A stretch of DNA of 64,000 bases from Arthrobacter sp. Hiyo4 (GTDB taxonomy: Bacteria; Actinomycetota; Actinomycetes; Actinomycetales; Micrococcaceae), in the NCBI GenBank assembly GCA_002370555.1, contig AP014718.1:1240001-1304000 (forward strand), read 5' to 3'. The translations under genes were made by a program, and so were the position numbers. Under the pieces are notes generated by a model. The model was not told where the DNA came from. It made no database searches and saw only the letters and a list, made by a program, of their open reading frames with translations. The stretch's first letter is position 1. Every line of letters begins with the position of its first letter. Below, piece by piece: positions 1-10,226 of the stretch.

Positions 1-312
1 GCGGACCCGGAGGTGCGCTCGCCCATGCCCGGAACGGTGGTATCCGTTGCGGTCAGCAACGGCGACACCGTGGAAGCCGGCCAGGTCCTCCTCTCCGTGG
101 AAGCCATGAAGATGGAACACCAGCTGGTGGCAGAGGTGGCCGGCACGGTCCACATCAGCATCAAGGCCGGTCAGCCGGTCAAAGCGGACCAGGTGCTGGC
201 CACCATCCACCCTTCAACCACCGATTCAGACGCAGATTCACTTCAGGATTCCAACACGGAGTCGAACAAGGATTCCAACCAGGACTCCAACAACACAGGC
301 AAGGGAGCCTAG
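1..312 (+). CDS. Acyl-CoA carboxylase alpha subunit, C-terminal biotin carrier part (5' truncated)
   Basis: The reading frame is open from the first base, so this is the 3' end of a longer gene whose biotin carboxylase part lies outside the window. The visible part is a biotinyl/lipoyl domain with the biotin attachment motif VEAMKMEH, whose lysine carries biotin. It is followed by a polar tail rich in Asp, Ser and Asn that repeats DSN units (about residues 70-95). By family and context it is the biotin subunit of an acyl-CoA (methylcrotonyl-CoA type) carboxylase, like AccA1 of M. tuberculosis. It lies 2 bp before the acyl-CoA dehydrogenase start, so the two are probably co-transcribed. Confidence 0.9.
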   Translation, partial: ADPEVRSPMPGTVVSVAVSNGDTVEAGQVLLSVEAMKMEHQLVAEVAGTVHISIKAGQPVKADQVLATIHPSTTDSDADSLQDSNTESNKDSNQDSNNTGKGA

Positions 313-314
313 CC

Positions 315-1478
315 ATGGCAGATTTTGAGCTCAGCGAGGAATACCAGGACCTCAGCGACACAGTCCGGGACTTCGCGGACAACGTGGTGGCGCCGGTCTC
401 GGCAAAGCACGATGAGGAGCACAGCTTCCCGTACGAGGTGGTGTCCCAGATGGCGGACATGGGCCTGTTCGGGCTGCCGTTCCCGGAAGAGCACGGCGGG
501 ATGGGCGGGGACTACTTCGCTTTGGCACTCGCCCTCGAACAGCTGGGCCGGGTGGACCAGTCCGTGGCCATCACGCTGGAAGCCGGCGTCTCCCTCGGCG
601 CAATGCCGGTGTACCGGTTCGGCACCGAGGCCCAGAAAGAGGAGTGGCTCCCGCTGCTGGCCTCGGGCAAGGCGCTCGCCGGCTTCGGACTCACGGAGCC
701 GGAAGCAGGCTCTGACGCCGGCGGGACCAAAACCCGCGCCCATCGTGAGAACGGCGACTGGGTGATCAACGGCAACAAGGAATTCATCACCAACTCCGGG
801 ACCGACATCACGCGCCTGGTCACCGTCACCGCGGTGACGGGTCAGAAGGAACGCAAGGATGGCAGCCTCAAGAAGCAGATTTCCACCATCCTGGTACCCA
901 CCAACACTGCGGGTTTCAGGGCGGAGAAGGCCTACAACAAGGTGGGCTGGAACGCCTCGGACACGCATCCGCTGACGCTCAAGGACGTCCGGGTGCCGGA
1001 AGCGAACCTGCTCGGTGCGGAGGGCCGGGGCTATGCGAACTTCCTCTCCATCCTGGACGAAGGCCGGATCGCCATCGCCGCGCTGGCGACCGGCGCGGCG
1101 CAGGGCTGTGTTGATCTGTCGGTGAAATACGCCAAGGAACGCAGCGCGTTTGGTCATCACATCGGCAAGTACCAGGCCATCTCGTTCAAGATCGCCCGCA
1201 TGCAGGCCCGCGCCCATACGGCCCGCCTGGCGTACTACGACGCAGCGTCGAGGATGCTGGCGGGGAAGCCGTTCAAGACGCAGGCGGCCATCGCTAAGAT
1301 GGTCGCAGGCGAGGCGGCCATGGACAACGCTCGGGATGCCACCCAGGTATTCGGCGGCTATGGCTTCATCAACGAATTCACCGTGGCACGCCACTACCGC
1401 GACTCCAAGATCCTTGAAGTCGGTGAGGGCACCACGGAGGTCCAGCTGATGCTCATCGCCCGCGAACTCGGACTGTAA
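315..1478 (+). CDS. Acyl-CoA dehydrogenase (isovaleryl-CoA/FadE19 type)
   Basis: An intact 387-residue flavoprotein dehydrogenase that oxidises an acyl-CoA to the 2-enoyl-CoA. The FAD/substrate loop [14 protein letters not shown] is at about residue 118. The C-terminal stretch GEGTTEVQ holds the glutamate expected to be the catalytic base. The ATG at 315 follows the carboxylase stop by 2 bp. Its place between a biotin carboxylase subunit and CoA-transferase genes suggests a branched substrate such as isovaleryl-CoA in leucine breakdown. The family is certain; substrate specificity is inferred from context. Confidence 0.93.
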   Translation: MADFELSEEYQDLSDTVRDFADNVVAPVSAKHDEEHSFPYEVVSQMADMGLFGLPFPEEHGGMGGDYFALALALEQLGRVDQSVAITLEAGVSLGAMPVYRFGTEAQKEEWLPLLASGKALAGFGLTEPEAGSDAGGTKTRAHRENGDWVINGNKEFITNSGTDITRLVTVTAVTGQKERKDGSLKKQISTILVPTNTAGFRAEKAYNKVGWNASDTHPLTLKDVRVPEANLLGAEGRGYANFLSILDEGRIAIAALATGAAQGCVDLSVKYAKERSAFGHHIGKYQAISFKIARMQARAHTARLAYYDAASRMLAGKPFKTQAAIAKMVAGEAAMDNARDATQVFGGYGFINEFTVARHYRDSKILEVGEGTTEVQLMLIARELGL

Positions 1479-1498
1479 CCGGCCTGAAAGGACCAACG

Positions 1499-2293
1499 AT
1501 GATCAACAAGGTTGTTGCCAGCGCCGAGGAAGCCATTGCGGACATTCCCGACGGCGCGTCGCTCGCTGTGGGAGGGTTCGGCCTCTGCGGAATCCCGGTG
1601 GCCCTGATCGATGCCCTGCACCGGCACGGCACGAAGGACCTCGAAACCGTGAGCAACAACTGCGGCGTGGACGACTGGGGTCTGGGCGTCCTGCTCCGTG
1701 ACGGCAGGATCCGGCGGACTGTCAGTTCCTACGTCGGCGAGAACAAGGAGTTCGCGCGCCAGTACCTGTCCGGTGAGCTTGAGGTGGTCCTCACCCCGCA
1801 GGGGACGCTGGCGGAAAAGCTCCGGGCCGGCGGCGCCGGGATCCCCGCTTTCTATACCAAGGCCGGGGTGGGCACACAGGTGTCCGACGGCGGCCTGCCG
1901 CAGAAGTACGACGCCGACGGCGGCATCGCGATTGCCTCCTCCCCCAAGGAAGTGCGGACTTTCCGCGGTGTGGACTACGTCCTGGAGGAATCCCTGACAC
2001 CCGACTTCGGACTGGTCCACGCCTGGAAGGGTGACCGCCACGGCAACCTGGTATTCCACGCCACCGCCATGAACTTTAACCCGCTCTGCGCCATGGCGGG
2101 AAAAATCACCATCGCCGAGGTGGAGGAGCTGGTGGAACCGGGGGAGCTGGACCCCGAACACGTCCACACTCCCGGCATCTTTGTCCAGCGGGTCGTTGTG
2201 GTGCCCGCCGGTGAGAAGCGGATCGAGAAGCGGACCGTCGCCCTTCCCCGGGCCACCGGAACCGAAAGCGCCACCGAACAGGCAGGAGCGTAG
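1499..2293 (+). CDS. scoA: 3-oxoacid CoA-transferase subunit A
   Basis: An intact 264-residue alpha subunit of a class I CoA-transferase (succinyl-CoA:3-ketoacid type), which activates acetoacetate or a related acid with CoA. The glycine-rich start of the fold ([10 protein letters not shown]) and the [10 protein letters not shown] stretch are typical of the A subunit. AAGGA stands a few bases before the ATG. The gene ends 2 bp before scoB, and the two subunits form one enzyme. In a leucine pathway this pair would handle acetoacetate released by HMG-CoA cleavage, or supply CoA to itaconate; that role is inferred from the neighbours. Confidence 0.93.
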   Translation: MINKVVASAEEAIADIPDGASLAVGGFGLCGIPVALIDALHRHGTKDLETVSNNCGVDDWGLGVLLRDGRIRRTVSSYVGENKEFARQYLSGELEVVLTPQGTLAEKLRAGGAGIPAFYTKAGVGTQVSDGGLPQKYDADGGIAIASSPKEVRTFRGVDYVLEESLTPDFGLVHAWKGDRHGNLVFHATAMNFNPLCAMAGKITIAEVEELVEPGELDPEHVHTPGIFVQRVVVVPAGEKRIEKRTVALPRATGTESATEQAGA

Positions 2294-2295
2294 CC

Positions 2296-3063
2296 ATGGA
2301 GTCCAGCAGCACGCAGGGAGCGCCTCCCCGCCCCGAAGCCGTACGGCCCGAATACCGGCGTGCCACCATCGGCCATCCGGAAGGCACCAACCCGGAGGCC
2401 AGAGGGTGGACGCGCAACGAACTGGCCGCCCGGGTGGCCCGGGAGCTCAGCAACGGGCAGTACGTCAACCTCGGCATCGGCATGCCCACCCTCATTCCCA
2501 ACTACATCCCGGCAGGCGTCGAGGTGGTGCTCCACTCGGAGAACGGGATCCTGGGCGTGGGACCGTACCCCAGCGAGGACGCGGTGGATCCGGACCTCAT
2601 CAACGCCGGCAAGGAAACCGTCACCGTCAACAAGGGGGCCGCGTTCTTCGACTCCGCCTCGTCGTTCGGCATGATCCGCGGCGGGCATGTGGACGTGGCA
2701 GTGCTCGGCGCCATGGAAGTGGCGCAGAACGGGGACCTGGCCAACTGGATGATCCCGGGCAAGATGGTCAAAGGCATGGGCGGGGCCATGGACCTGGTCT
2801 TCGGCGCCAAGAAGGTGATCGTGATGATGGAACACGTGGACCGCAACGGCAACCCCAAGATCGTGGAGCACTGCTCGCTGCCGCTGACCGGCAAGGCCTG
2901 CGTGGACCGGATCATCACCGACCTCGCCGTGATCGACGTCGTCACCGAAGGCGGGCGTTCCCGGTTGGTTCTCCGCGAGCTGGCCCCCAACGTCTCCGTG
3001 GAGGACGTGGCGGCGGCCACCGGCGCCGAGCTGTTCGAAGAGGACCAGGAGCTCACAGTATGA
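2296..3063 (+). CDS. scoB: 3-oxoacid CoA-transferase subunit B
   Basis: An intact 255-residue beta subunit. It has the [13 protein letters not shown] motif and the SENGILG motif, whose glutamate forms the covalent CoA thioester in this family. The GMIRGGHVD and [13 protein letters not shown] stretches are also conserved. It partners the preceding ScoA. Its stop overlaps the next start in an ATGA arrangement at 3060-3063, indicating translational coupling with the MaoC gene. Confidence 0.94.
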   Translation: MESSSTQGAPPRPEAVRPEYRRATIGHPEGTNPEARGWTRNELAARVARELSNGQYVNLGIGMPTLIPNYIPAGVEVVLHSENGILGVGPYPSEDAVDPDLINAGKETVTVNKGAAFFDSASSFGMIRGGHVDVAVLGAMEVAQNGDLANWMIPGKMVKGMGGAMDLVFGAKKVIVMMEHVDRNGNPKIVEHCSLPLTGKACVDRIITDLAVIDVVTEGGRSRLVLRELAPNVSVEDVAAATGAELFEEDQELTV

Positions 3064-3673
3064 GCGGGGCTTCGGCGGGCTCAACCCCGGAGGGTCCGGG
3101 CGCAGCCGCTGCCGCACCCCGGGTCATCGAGCAGCGCGGCCTGTACTTCGACGAACTGGAAGAGGGCGTGCTCTACGCCCACCGGCCGGCCGCACCGTGA
3201 CGGAAACCGACAACGTCCTGTTCACCACGCTCACCATGAACACCCAGGCCCTGCACCTGGATGCCGCCTGGAGCGCAGGGCAGCCGTTCGGCCAACGGCT
3301 GGTCAACTCCATGTTCACGCTGTCCACCCTGGTGGGGCAGTCCGTATCGCAACTCACCCAGGGCACCATCATCGCCCAGCTGGGCCTGACGGACGTCTCT
3401 TTCCCGCACCCGCTGTACCACGGGGACACGCTCTACACCGAGACGGTGATCACCGGAAAACGGCTCTCGGGATCGCGAGCCGGCCAGGGGATTGTGACCA
3501 TGCAGCACACCGGGCGGAACCAGGACGGCACCGTGGTGGCGCTGGCCACACGGAGCTGCCTGATGTGGACCCGGGACGCCCATGTGGCGCAGTCTTCCGG
3601 ACAACACGTGCAGCCTGCGGGAGCCGAAAAGGGGAGCGTACCGGGCCCCGAAAAGAGGACAATGTCCGTATGA
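3060..3673 (+). CDS. MaoC-family hydratase (Rv2499c-like, itaconyl-CoA/enoyl-CoA hydratase), frame broken
   Basis: The start ATG at 3060 overlaps the scoB stop. Residues 1-46 run in one frame and the hot-dog domain in the next. One G is missing near 3188-3189; restoring it turns HRPAAP-stop into [12 protein letters not shown] and gives 204 residues. The [11 protein letters not shown] and YHGDTLY segments are typical of MaoC-like hydratases. In M. tuberculosis the neighbour of the CitE-like enzyme (Rv2499c) hydrates itaconyl-CoA and a leucine-pathway enoyl-CoA. The same order here suggests the same job. The family assignment is secure; the substrate is inferred. Confidence 0.87.
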
Positions 3674-4507
3674 CATTTGTGATGGGTCCAGCCCTGCTCT
3701 TCTGCCCTGCCGACCGTCCGGAGCGCTTCCCCAAGGCCGCCCAACGCGCCGACGCTGTCATCGTGGACCTCGAGGACGCCGTGGCACCTGCGGACAAACA
3801 GCGGGCGCGCGGCGCCATCTTGGCCCAGCTGGGCGCTGCCGGGGAGGGGCCCGAACTTGACCCCAGCCGCACCATCATCAGGATCAACCCGGCGGGCACC
3901 GACGAGTTCGAGAGGGACCTGCACTGCCTGGCCCACACGCCGTACCGCACGGTGATGCTGGCCAAGGCTGAGAGTGCGGCCCAGCTCGAAGCCCTGGCGG
4001 ACTACCACGTCATCGCCCTGTGCGAGACCGCCGTCGGGGTCCTGAACGCGCCCGCCATCGCGGCTGCCCCCAACGTGGTGGCACTGATGTGGGCGCCGAG
4101 GACCTCCTGGCTTCCCTCAGCGGTACGTCCAGCAGAGCGGACGACGGCGGCTACCGCGCCGTGGCGCTGCACGCACGGTCCGCGGTGCTGCTCGCCGCCC
4201 GGGCTTTCGGGAAAGAAGCCGTGGACGCCGTGTACGTCAACATCCCGGACCTTGACGGGCTGGCTCTGGAGGCAGCCGATGCCGCAGCGTCAGGATTCGG
4301 CTCCAAGGCCTGCATCCATCCCACGCAGGCGGCCGTAGTACGGGGCGCCTACGCTCCGTCCGAGGCCGACGTCGCCGCCGCCACAGAACTGCTTCAGGTC
4401 GCGGCTGTTGCCGGATCCGGCGTGTTCCAGCACGGCGGCAAAATGATCGACGGCCCATCCTCAAACACGCCGAAGCCACCATCCGCCGGGCAGGCATCCA
4501 CTCCTAG
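3670..4507 (+). CDS. HpcH/HpaI-CitE family lyase (Rv2498c-like), frame broken twice
   Basis: A CitE-like beta-hydroxyacyl-CoA lyase of 279 residues after correction. FCPADRPERF near the N-terminus, VDLEDAV (metal-binding acidic pair), IRINPAGT and ALCETAVG are visible. The frame breaks in the G run at 4090-4092, where MWAPRTS should read MWGAEDLLASL. It breaks again in the C run near 4447-4449, before the true end at TAG 4505-4507. Homologous Rv2498c cleaves (S)-citramalyl-CoA and (R)-HMG-CoA, linking itaconate dissimilation with leucine catabolism. This is the last gene of the cluster and overlaps the MaoC gene end by 4 bp. Confidence 0.87.
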
Positions 4508-4555
4508 GGCTACCGGATCCTAGGGCCACCGGAGCGGGAATCGCCAGGGCCGGAA

Positions 4556-6030
4556 TCACCGCCGGCGCCTCCGGGAACCGCCGAGCGAAAGCGGCGGGAT
4601 GGCTTCAGAGAGCGGCATTCGGACCCAGCGCTCGCCCGTCTCCCGGAACTCAGCCCTGGTGGCGAAACGGTACAGGTAGCTGGTGACACGCACCCAGCGC
4701 GGCGGATCGCCGTCGAACGGGTCGGCGCGGAGTAGCCGCAGGGTCCGCTGGTCCGCCTCCAGCAGTTTCGTGAGGAACGCGTAAAACCACTCCTCGTGGA
4801 CGGTGCGCAACGGCAGGAACCACATCAGCCAGTCCAGCCGCAGGTGGTAGGGCGCCCACTGGCGGGGCAGCCGGCGGAGATCTCCGGGTTTGCCCTTAAA
4901 CGCATATTCGCGCCAGTCTGCTGAGTCCTCAGGTTCTTCGTCCAGGGTGCCCTCCACCACGATCTCGACGCGGTGCCTGGTCACGGTGCCAAACGCGCCG
5001 TACGTGTTGGCCAGCTGCCAGCGGTTGAAGCTGGCATTCATCAGCTGCCCCTTGGAGAGCAGGTTGCGCACGGGCCAGTAGCTGAGGACTGCCAGCAGCA
5101 TTGTGGCCACCAGGGTGACGGCAAGCCAGTACGGGGACTGCCGCGGCTGCCTTCCCCAGGATCCCCGTCCAGCGGCAGGAACGGCAAGACGGCGTGGGCC
5201 ACGGGGTCGCTGACCGCGGCGAAGGCCAGCACAATGGCCATCCAGTTCAGCCACGCGAAGTTGCCGCTGGCCACCAGCCACAGCTGGGTGAAGATGATGA
5301 TTCCGGCGGCGGCGCTTGCCACGGGTTGCGGTGCGAAGAGGAAGAACGGCACCACGAGCTGGGCGAAATGGTTCCCCAGGACCTCCAGCCGGTGGAAGGG
5401 TTTGGGCAGGAGATGAGCCTGGCGGCTCAGCGGACCCGGCATCGGCTGCGTTTCATGGTGATAGTAGAGGGCGGTCAGGTCACGCCACTCCCGGCCGCCG
5501 CGGATCTTGATCATCCCGGCGCCGAACTCCAGCCGGAACACGAGCCAGGCCAGCAGGAGCAGGATGGTGCGCGGCGGCTCGGTCTGGTCGGAGCCAAGGA
5601 ACGCCACCGTGAACCCAGCCTCCAGCAGGAGCATTTCCCAGCCGAAGCCATAAAACGTCTGCCCCACGTTGACGATCGACATGTAAAGCAGCCACAGGGC
5701 CAGAAATGCGATCAGCGGAACCCACGGTGGCCCAAGCTGGGGGATGCCGGCCACCAGGAGGGCGGAAATTGCCAGTCCGGTGAGGCAGACGCCGCGCAGC
5801 AGCCGGTCCGAATAGCGCCAACGGAACAGCGTGGGCCGCCGGCGCGCGCTGAAGCCCTCCAGATAGTCCGGAACCGGCAAGAAACCACGTTCGCCCAGCA
5901 GTGCAGGGAACTGGTTCAGGGAGGACAGGAACGCAACGAAGAACAGTGCCGCCACACCTCGCTGCAGCACCTGCCGGGCGAATCCGTACTCCGGCGCATC
6001 GAACCAGGAAACCCAGTCCACGCAATCCAC
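4556..6030 (-). CDS. Lipase maturation factor (LMF1-like) membrane protein, frame broken once
   Basis: Two reading frames join at the G run 5134-5137. Adding one base gives a 491-residue polytopic membrane protein. The N-terminal part has several hydrophobic segments and family-like stretches such as LNQFPALLGERGF, FGWEMLLLEAGF and FGAGMIKIRG. The C-terminal soluble part contains WAPYHLRLDWLMWF and EWFYAFLTKLL. These match the lipase maturation factor family, an ER chaperone in animals whose bacterial role is unclear. The start is a GTG at 6030 (GTG at 6021 is possible). It is divergent from the TauE gene 37 bp away and convergent with the CitE-like gene. Confidence 0.82.
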
Positions 6031-6067
6031 GTTACGCCCGGCGTCGCTGTCCGCCCACTAGGATCGG

Positions 6068-6812
6068 ATGGTGTTTACATTGGTGCTCATTGCCGTCATT
6101 GCAGGGGCACTGGCCCAGCGGCTGGCCGGCCTCGGATTCGGCCTTCTCGTCTCTCCCGTCCTGGTGGTGCTGCTCGGCCCTTCGACGGCGTCATGATCAT
6201 CAACCTGTGCGGCGCGGCCTCATCCCTCCTGATCCTCTCCAGGGTCTGGCGGCATGTGGAGTGGAAGCGCTACTTCGGACTGGCGCTCGCGGCCCTCGCA
6301 GGGGTCTTGCCGGGTGCCTGGTTGGCCAGCAACGTAGCCGAAGCGCCGCTGGAGATCTGCATCGGCATCCTCCTCATCATCGCCCTGCTGGCTTCGCAGC
6401 GGCTGACCCGCAGCTCCTGGCGCGCCAGCGGCCCATACCCATGGTCTCCCTCGGCTTCACCAGCGGACTGATGAACGCGGCAGCGGGCGTCGGCGGGCCG
6501 GCCATCACCGCATACGCCATTGCCACACGGTGGGAGCAGAAGAGTTTCGGCGCCACCCTCCAGCCCTATTTCGTGACCACCGGACTGTCTTCCCTGGTGA
6601 TCAAGTACGTACTATCCGGTGGACATGTCCCCGGCCTGGATGGCTGGCAATGGCTCAGCATCCTGGCCGCCATGGTGGCGGGAATCATCGCGGGCGATCT
6701 GCTGTCCGGCAAGGTCAAACCGGCTGCCGTGCGGCGGATCGTTGTGGCCATCGCCTACATCGGAGCCGTTTCCACGCTGGCCAAGGGTTTCCTCGAGCTG
6801 GCGGCGGGCTGA
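6068..6812 (+). CDS. TauE/SafE-family membrane transporter, frame broken twice
   Basis: After restoring one C at 6178-6180 and one C at 6432-6434, the gene encodes 248 residues with about eight hydrophobic segments. The first half repeats the second (GLGFGLLVSPV against LGFTSGLMNAAAGVGGPA), as usual in TauE/SafE proteins, which export or import sulfonates and small organic anions. No substrate can be assigned. It stands alone between the divergent lipase maturation factor gene and dxr. Confidence 0.85.
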
Positions 6813-6858
6813 CCGGACCGCGGGCCAGGTGCGGGCCCGGGTGCGGGATACTTAACCA

Positions 6859-8040
6859 ATGCAGCCTCGCAGAATCGTCATCCTCGGATCCACCGGTTCC
6901 ATCGGCACCCAGGCGATTGACGTCGTCGACGGCGCCCCGCACCTTTTTGAGGTGGTGGCGCTCAGTGCCGGTGGAGGGAACCTCCAGCTCCTGGCCAGCC
7001 AGGCCGTTCACACCGGTGCCGCCGCTGTGGGCATCGCCGCGGGGGATCCGCGGCAGCTGCGGGACCTGATCTCCGAGGCTGCCCGCCTCGCGGGGCGGCA
7101 GGACTACCGCCCCGAAATCATCGCCGGCCGGACGCCTCGGCCCGCATCGCCGCACTAGAAGCGGACGTGGTGCTCAACGGCATCACCGGGTCCATCGGGC
7201 TCGCCCCGACCCTCGCCGCCTTGAAGTCGGGTGCAACGCTGGCGCTGGCCAACAAGGAATCGCTGATCGTCGGCGGAGCGCTCGTCAAGGCCGCCGCCGC
7301 GAGGGCAGATCGTGCCGGTGGATTCCGAGCACTCAGCCATAGCGCAGTGCCTGCGTTCAGGCTCCGCGGCCGAAGTTGAGAAGCTCATCCTGACGGCGTC
7401 CGGAGGTCCGTTCCGCGGCCGGACAAGGGACCAGCTCCACGACGTGACGCCGAAAGAGGCCCTGGCGCACCCCACGTGGGACATGGGCCTGATGGTCACC
7501 ACCAACTCGGCCACGCTGGTCAACAAGGGCCTTGAGCTCATCGAGGCCCATCTGCTGTTCGACGTGCCGCTGGACCGGATCGACGTTGTGGTCCACCCGC
7601 AGTCGGTGGTCCACTCCATGGTCCAGTTCATCGACGGGTCCGTCATCGCCCAGGCGTCCCCGCCGGACATGCGCCTCCCCATTGCCTTGGGGCTGGGCTG
7701 GCCGGATAGGGTCCCCAAAGCGGCCTCCCCGTGTGACTGGACCAAAGCCACCAGCTGGACGTTCGAACCGCTGGACACCTTAGCTTTCCCGGCCGTGGAC
7801 CTGGCCAAGGACGCCGCCAGGCAGGGGAGCACGTTTCCCGCCGTCTTTAACGCGTCAAACGAGGAAGCGGTCATGGCATTCCACGCCGGACGCATCCGCT
7901 TCACCGAAATCGTGGACACCATAGATGCTGTCCTCAGCGAACATTCAGGATCCTCCGGGCTGACGCTGGAGTCGGTACTGGATGCTGAAAACTGGGCACG
8001 CACGCGCGCCCACGAACGTTTAGCAGTCAGCAGTCTCTAG
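6859..8040 (+). CDS. dxr: 1-deoxy-D-xylulose 5-phosphate reductoisomerase, three bases missing
   Basis: Catalyses the NADPH-dependent step to 2-C-methyl-D-erythritol 4-phosphate in the MEP isoprenoid pathway. The N-terminal nucleotide-binding motif [20 protein letters not shown] and the metal/substrate motif PVDSEHSA are present. Breaks occur at 7126-7127 (G lost) and in 7296-7305 (one C and one G lost, turning KAAARA into [16 protein letters not shown]). The corrected length of 394 fits the family. It is followed by rseP after an 18-bp gap, the standard actinobacterial order. Confidence 0.93.
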
Positions 8041-8058
8041 GAAGCAGCAGATCCACGC

Positions 8059-9386
8059 ATGAGCCCCGTCCTCCTTTTTATCCTCGGCGTCGTCTTTGTG
8101 GCGATCGGCATTGCCGTGTCCATTGCGCTGCACGAAGTGGGGCACCTGGTGCCCGCCAAGCTGTTCAAGGTGCGTGTCACCAAGTACATGATCGGTTTCG
8201 GCCCCACCCTGTGGTCCAAGCGGAAGGGCGAAACTGAATACGGCGTGAAAGCGATCCCGCTGGGGGGCTACGTGTCCATGATCGGCATGTATCCGCCCAA
8301 CAAGGACGACGGAACCGTCCGCCCCTCCAGCACGGGCATGTTCCAGACCCTGGCCACGGAAGCCCGGTCCATGGCACACGAGGAAGTGGGCCCGAGGACG
8401 CAAACCGTGTGTTCTATCGGCTGCCGGTGTGGAAGAAAATCATCGTGATGCTGGGCGGGCCGGCCATGAACCTGCTGATCGGCGTGGTCCTGACCGCCGT
8501 CCTGCTGATGGGCTTCGGCATGGCTACGGCCACCACCACCATCGCCGACGTCTCCAAATGCCAGGTGGCGGCTGGCGAGACCGTGGATCCGGCTTCCCGG
8601 ACTGCCGGCTGACCCCCGCGGCCGCTGCCGGGCTCCTGCCCAACGACGTGGTCACCTCCTTCGACGGGAAAGCTGTCACCGGGTGGGACGAACTGACCGA
8701 ATGGATCCGGGCCTCCGCGGGCAGGGAAGTCAGCATCACTGTGGAGCGCAACGGCGCGCCCGTCACCACCACGGTGACGCCGGTGCTCTCCGCACGCCCC
8801 ATCGTCGGTGTGGACGGACGCCAGGCAAAGGACGAGGCCGGCACCCTCCTGTACCAGGACGTCGGCTTCCTGGGCATCGGCGCGCAGACCGAACTGGTTC
8901 CCCAGCCGGCGTCGTCCGTCCTGCCCATGGCGGGCGAAAACATCAAGCAAGTGGCCGGCGTCGTCTTCAATCTGCCCGCGCGGGTGGTGGGTGTTGCCAA
9001 GGCGGCCTTCAGCGAGGAAGAGCGCGACCCCAACGGCCCATCAGCGTGGTGGGCGTGGGGCGCGTGGCCGGTGAAGTGGCGGCCATGGAGGAAGTGCCGC
9101 TGCAGTCCAGGATTGGGGCACTGGTAGGGCTGCTCGCCGGCTTGAACTTTGCGCTTGCGGTCTTCAACCTGATCCCGCTGCTTCCGCTCGACGGCGGCCA
9201 TGTGGCCGGAGCGCTGTACGAGGGGCGCGGCGACGGGTGGCCAAGCTGTTCGGCAAACCGGATCCGGGCGCTTTCGACATCGCCAAACTGCTTCCCGTGA
9301 CTTACGTGGTGGCCACGTTGCTGATAGGCATGAGTTTGCTGCTGATCTATGCCGACATCGTGAAGCCGGTGAACCTGTTCGGCTGA
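8059..9386 (+). CDS. rseP: Site-2 membrane metalloprotease (RseP/Rip1 type), four bases missing
   Basis: An M50-family intramembrane zinc protease that cleaves membrane proteins such as anti-sigma factors. The zinc motif HEVGH lies in the first hydrophobic segment. A PDZ-like domain follows in the middle (AAAGLLPNDVVTSFDG), and the second zinc-ligand motif LPLDGGHV is near the C-terminus. Breaks lie at about 8391-8393, 8591-8592, 9037-9039 and 9226-9230. Correction gives 443 residues ending in a hydrophobic helix. It follows dxr directly. Confidence 0.92.
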
Positions 9387-9411
9387 CCCTTGCGGACATC
9401 TGGCTGGACGG

Positions 9412-10139
9412 ATGTCCCGGATCTACCATGAAACATGGGCACGTTCGCCGCCCAATCAAGCCGCCCAATCAAAGAGCATTAGCCGCTGGATCCGGGCCGG
9501 GTTGTGGGCGCTGCCTGTATCATGGCTTGTCACCGCTGGTCCACGCTGGACCCGCAGCCGGACCAGGCGAAGGACCGGAGGCGTGGGCCTGTTTTGTCAG
9601 CTCCGATGCGTACCTGTTCAGCCATCTTTTCGGCAGTACCGCAGGCATCGTCCTGGCCCTGTTCGGTCTCTTTGCTTCGGGCTGTTCCATGGCCAACAGC
9701 AGGACGGGGAGCCTGGCAATGGCCTCGATGGTCACAGCTGTTGCCGGCACGGCTTTGCTGCTTGTGCCGGCGGTGATTTCCACGTTTGCCACCCCGCCAT
9801 CGGAAAGGCATACCTGGGCGGAAACGAGGACGTGATGCAGTTGGAATTCCCGGCGTCCATGACGGGGGCGTTCCTGCTGGGCCTGCTGCTCGCATTCGTT
9901 GGCACGGTGCTGCTGGGGATCGCGGTATGGCGTTCCCAGGTGCTGCCGCGCTGGGCCGGGCCCTCTGGGCGGCCGGCGCTGTGGTGTTCTACGTCCTGGG
10001 CGTTGTCCTGGGGGCAGGCAACTACGGGAAGCAGCCTGCCGTCCCAGGCCGCCGGGGCGTACTGATGGCAGGCGCCGGTGGGTGGATCGCCTGGAGCGGA
10101 TCCCGGCGGGCCCCGGCAGCGCCTGATCGGATCGGATGA
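9412..10139 (+). CDS. Putative integral membrane protein, frame broken about four times
   Basis: I do not recognise the family. Joining the hydrophobic stretches across the frames gives about 243 residues with five to six likely membrane segments: ALPVSWLVTA, FGSTAGIVLALFGLFA, MVTAVAGTALLLVPAVI, TGAFLLGLLLAFVGTVLLG, AAGAVVFYVLGVVLG and a last one near the end. Breaks lie near 9540, 9580, 9800 and 9950. The ATG at 9412 falls inside a small inverted repeat (GGACATC 9394-9400 with GATGTCC 9411-9417), so the true start is uncertain. It sits between rseP and the SatD-like gene, where many relatives have ispG. Confidence 0.55.
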
Positions 10140-10146
10140 TTCCCGC

Positions 10147-10172
10147 AAATCAGCCTTTATTGGCTGATTTTT
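10147..10172. repeat. Inverted repeat upstream of the SatD-like gene (operator or terminator)
   Basis: AAATCAGCC at 10147-10155 pairs with GGCTGATTT at 10162-10170 around a 6-base loop, followed by Ts to 10172. The surrounding 70 bases are AT-rich and carry further GATTA/TAATC half-sites. It could end the preceding gene's transcript or be an operator for the downstream gene, which has its own helix-turn-helix domain. Confidence 0.5.
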
Positions 10173-10226
10173 AATAATCAGCTATTTTTGATTGATTATG
10201 AGTGATCACCTGCGTAGGGTTAGGGC

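Noticed and set aside
309..1496. Long open frame opposite the acyl-CoA dehydrogenase
   Set aside because: It is the mirror of a well-conserved gene in GC-rich DNA; the product is His/Arg/Gly-rich with no family features.
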